NCBI RefSeq assembly: GCF_018283675.1
Contig: NZ_JAGVRK010000001.1
Location: forward strand, 3,348,001-3,412,000
Direction of reading: 5' to 3'
From: Metabacillus flavus
Lineage (GTDB): Bacteria; Bacillota; Bacilli; Bacillales; Bacillaceae
DNA length: 64,000 bases
Shown here: one piece after another, positions 62,156 to 64,000 of the stretch
How positions within the stretch are numbered: the stretch's first letter is position 1
How the letters are laid out: each line of letters begins with the position of its first letter
The notes under the pieces: generated by a model
The model's database searches: none
What the model was told of the DNA's origin: nothing
Seen by the model: only the letters and a program-made list of their open reading frames with translations
Translations under genes and position numbers: made by a program

Positions 62156-63169
62156 ATGAAATTTAGAGCGCATATATTGATTTTATTTAGCTTATTTTTA
62201 ATATCCTATAGTTCAACTGACGTAAGTGCTCACAGTGGTAGGACTAACTCTTCTGGATGTCATAATAATCGTTCTACCGGTGGGTATCATTGCCATGGTG
62301 GCTACGGAGATACAACTTCAAATGGAAGAAGTACAGTAGAGTCTTATAAAGATAGTGACCTTAACGGGGTAAATGATTCTTATCAGGACCTACAGGAAAT
62401 TGGTATTAATATAGAGAACATGGGCTTTAAAGATGGAGAGCAAGATGCTGAATATGGTTCCTTCCAAGAAAATCCAAAAACTCCCGGAGAATTAAGCAAT
62501 GCAGAATATGGATGGTACAAAGAGGGGTACAAAAAAGGGTACAAAACTAAAATAGATGGTATAGCGTATGAACAAGGATACCAAAAAGGACTTGGTTTTA
62601 AGAGTACAATCACACCTGAGAAATTTGCCATTACATCAAAGGCGAAAGCCAAATTTAACAGTGGATATTTAAAAGGGCAGACAGAAAAATGGATATATAC
62701 TGCTAAACTAGCAGCATCTGAATCTAAGCCGCTATCCTTACCAAAAGACCTGCCAAAAGATGTAACCAATTTGGCTAAAGACGCATACGAAAAAAGTCTT
62801 TCAAATATAAAGAAAGAAGAAGAAGCTTATCAAGAAGGGTTATCTTCTGCTCGAAAAGAGGAAGATTACTCAGTTCCCACCAAATACGAAGGGCTTTCAG
62901 CTCTCTATTATCAAAAAGGGTATTACACTATCTTTAATCAACTAATAAATATTAAGAATACAGCTCTAAAAGAAGGGTGGTCAGGGGAAAAATATAAAGT
63001 ACCAAGTGCAGCAGAAGAATATAATTTACAATACATCTATCAAAAATATTATGAAGAGGGTAAAAGAAAAAAGATTATAGATAAAATTTACAAAGTTGGA
63101 ATGATATTTTTAATTTTAGCATGCATTCTTTTTATTGTTTTCATCACTTACAAAATCAGGAAAAAATAA
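62156..63169 (+). CDS. YHYH-domain protein with signal peptide and C-terminal membrane anchor
   Basis: A 337-residue exported protein. A signal peptide ends near DVSAHS (about residue 25). The YHYH motif region HSGRTNSSGCHNNRSTGGYH (about 26-45) has two cysteines and five histidines, probably for metal binding. Several EGYKKGY- and EQGYQKG-type segments recur through the middle, spaced irregularly. A single membrane helix (about 311-333) followed by KIRKK anchors the C-terminus. Such proteins occur in phage-related and mobile regions of Bacilli, with unknown function. The ATG has TGGAGGAAA upstream. The gene is intact. Confidence 0.8.
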   Translation: MKFRAHILILFSLFLISYSSTDVSAHSGRTNSSGCHNNRSTGGYHCHGGYGDTTSNGRSTVESYKDSDLNGVNDSYQDLQEIGINIENMGFKDGEQDAEYGSFQENPKTPGELSNAEYGWYKEGYKKGYKTKIDGIAYEQGYQKGLGFKSTITPEKFAITSKAKAKFNSGYLKGQTEKWIYTAKLAASESKPLSLPKDLPKDVTNLAKDAYEKSLSNIKKEEEAYQEGLSSARKEEDYSVPTKYEGLSALYYQKGYYTIFNQLINIKNTALKEGWSGEKYKVPSAAEEYNLQYIYQKYYEEGKRKKIIDKIYKVGMIFLILACILFIVFITYKIRKK

Positions 63170-63724
63170 AGCAGAAAAATGCTTTAAAGTAATATATTAT
63201 GCAAAACAAAAGCCATGTAGTTTACGCTACATGGCTCCCCGTACGATAGCTTCTCACACTCAACACCAAAAACTAAATAAAGAGAAGATTAACATCTTCA
63301 AAGAAATAGTATCAAATTCCCAAAAAATATCAATTTAGTCCTGGAAATAGAAAAACCATACATAGAACTTCTATGTATAAACTTTGATCTTATATTAGAG
63401 ACTATTTTAAAAGTGCATTTTATAGCGTACTTTTAGGCACACTTATATACCTAAACTTTATCTAAACAAAAAGCATGATTGGTTAATTGACCAATCATGC
63501 TTTTTCCTAATTATTAAAATTTAAGTATATTTTTTCCGAAGTTTTTTGAATCATAAAAATGCCTACTCAGCAATATTATGATTCAAGTCTCAGAACCGTT
63601 TCTAGAATCGAGAAATGGTATTTAAAGCATATAAATGTCACTGTTTTTTTAAAGCATAATCATGTAAAAAGACCTTTTTACGATTTAAGGTACACTATGT
63701 ATTTTTACCACCAAAATATGTATT
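63170..63724. other. Non-coding region between YHYH gene and tmRNA
   Basis: These 555 bases contain three palindromes: GCCATGTAG/CTACATGGC (about 63212-63236), a 21-bp palindrome ATACATAGAA-C-TTCTATGTAT (63358-63378), and a strong hairpin at 63468-63506 listed as a terminator. No gene is supported. This is the probable right junction of the island. Confidence 0.5.
63468..63508. terminator. Bidirectional terminator hairpin
   Basis: AAAAAGCATGATTGGT and ACCAATCATGCTTTTT form a perfect 16-bp stem with a six-base loop, with T-runs on both strands. It lies between the YHYH gene and the tmRNA gene. Confidence 0.9.
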
Positions 63725-64000
63725 TGGTGGAGACGGTGGGAGTCGAACCCACGTCCAGAAATATCGGCACTTAAGCGTCTACGAGCGTAGCTGGGATATT
63801 CGCATTTCGCTGCGCCGTATGCCTACCAGCAGGCGTCAGGGCAGCTAGTCTGATTGTTCTCTTCCTTCTCCCTCAGACGGCGAGATCCGGCGTAGCCCAC
63901 TTAGAGTGAGTCCCTTACCCTACCACATGGGCGATGGAGGGAGGAACCGCTATAAACTGTTGTTACGCAGCTACAGCGAGGTTGTTGTTAGTTTTGCCAG
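63725..64000 (-). ncRNA. ssrA: Transfer-messenger RNA (tmRNA), 3' part
   Basis: tmRNA rescues stalled ribosomes and tags the unfinished peptide for degradation. The minus strand ends with a T-arm-like GTGGGTTCGACTCCCAC and an encoded CCA (63725-63727). The tag reading frame closes with GKTNNNLAVAA and TAA (63965-64000 region), followed by pseudoknot-like GC-rich segments. The 5' end lies beyond the right edge of the window. No duplicate of its 3' end, which would mark an integrated element, was found in the window. Confidence 0.95.

Noticed and set aside
63725-63800. Direct repeat of the tmRNA 3' end (att site) elsewhere in the island
   Set aside because: I looked for the GGGAGTCGAACCCAC segment at the island's left junction and near the recombinase and did not see a second copy.

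Overview
The window looks like the chromosome of a spore-forming, low-GC Gram-positive bacterium of the Bacillaceae. The evidence is the strong AAAGGAGG-type ribosome binding sites, a GerA/GerB/GerC spore germination operon, a Des-type membrane desaturase, a PbpA/PbpH-type penicillin-binding protein, hxlR-hxlAB and a guanine riboswitch in front of a NupG-like transporter. The genus cannot be fixed from the sequence alone.

Region 1 (1 to about 37.8 kb) reads as ordinary chromosome. In order it holds the 5' part of map (methionine aminopeptidase), a short-chain dehydrogenase (SDR), a DUF4003-cupin pair, an HtrA protease, a block of tandem palindromic repeats, a sortase with its likely surface-protein substrate, a RlaP-like nucleotidyltransferase and a NERD protein. 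An IS256-family element follows. Next come a fadR-like/hydroxylase/SDR operon with two FadR-like operators, a HesB-like/SDR pair, a cytosolic trypsin-nuclease fusion, hxlR-hxlAB, two secreted repeat proteins and a ger operon whose A and B subunits are fused. The region continues with des, a DUF2071 gene, a MITE-like insertion, the riboswitch-controlled nucleoside transporter, a glutamine amidotransferase broken by a stop codon, an SDR, a second NERD protein, a YebC-family regulator, a class B PBP, an MgtC-like protein, a DUF6526 membrane protein and a VOC protein.

Region 2 (about 37.9 to 63.7 kb) is an AT-rich accessory island ending beside the 3' end of the tmRNA gene (ssrA). Its left part is a Gabija-like pair (OLD-family nuclease plus UvrD-like helicase, the nuclease gene frameshifted) next to a Tn7-like transposition operon tniQ-tnsAB-tnsC-tniQ, in which TnsA and TnsB are one polypeptide. 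A stretch of broken genes follows (a zinc-finger remnant, YfbU, a YgjP-like metallopeptidase). Then come a membrane NERD/OB-fold protein, a HEPN-like protein, a PUA-like reader protein, a serine recombinase and a complete type I restriction system (hsdR-hsdM-hsdS). Near the tmRNA lie remnants of an XRE regulator and of a phage XF1762 protein, and an intact YHYH-domain membrane protein.

The most interesting signals are these. Two NERD paralogues each carry a different direct-repeat array of about 20-bp period at the same distance upstream, one of them split by the IS element. The Tn7-like operon has a TnsAB fusion and two TniQ proteins but no visible CRISPR-Cas. A FadR regulator of the gamma-proteobacterial type sits over TGGTnnGACCA operators. 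A trypsin-like protease is fused to a DRGH nuclease without a signal peptide. Several genes are joined or broken at short homopolymer runs.
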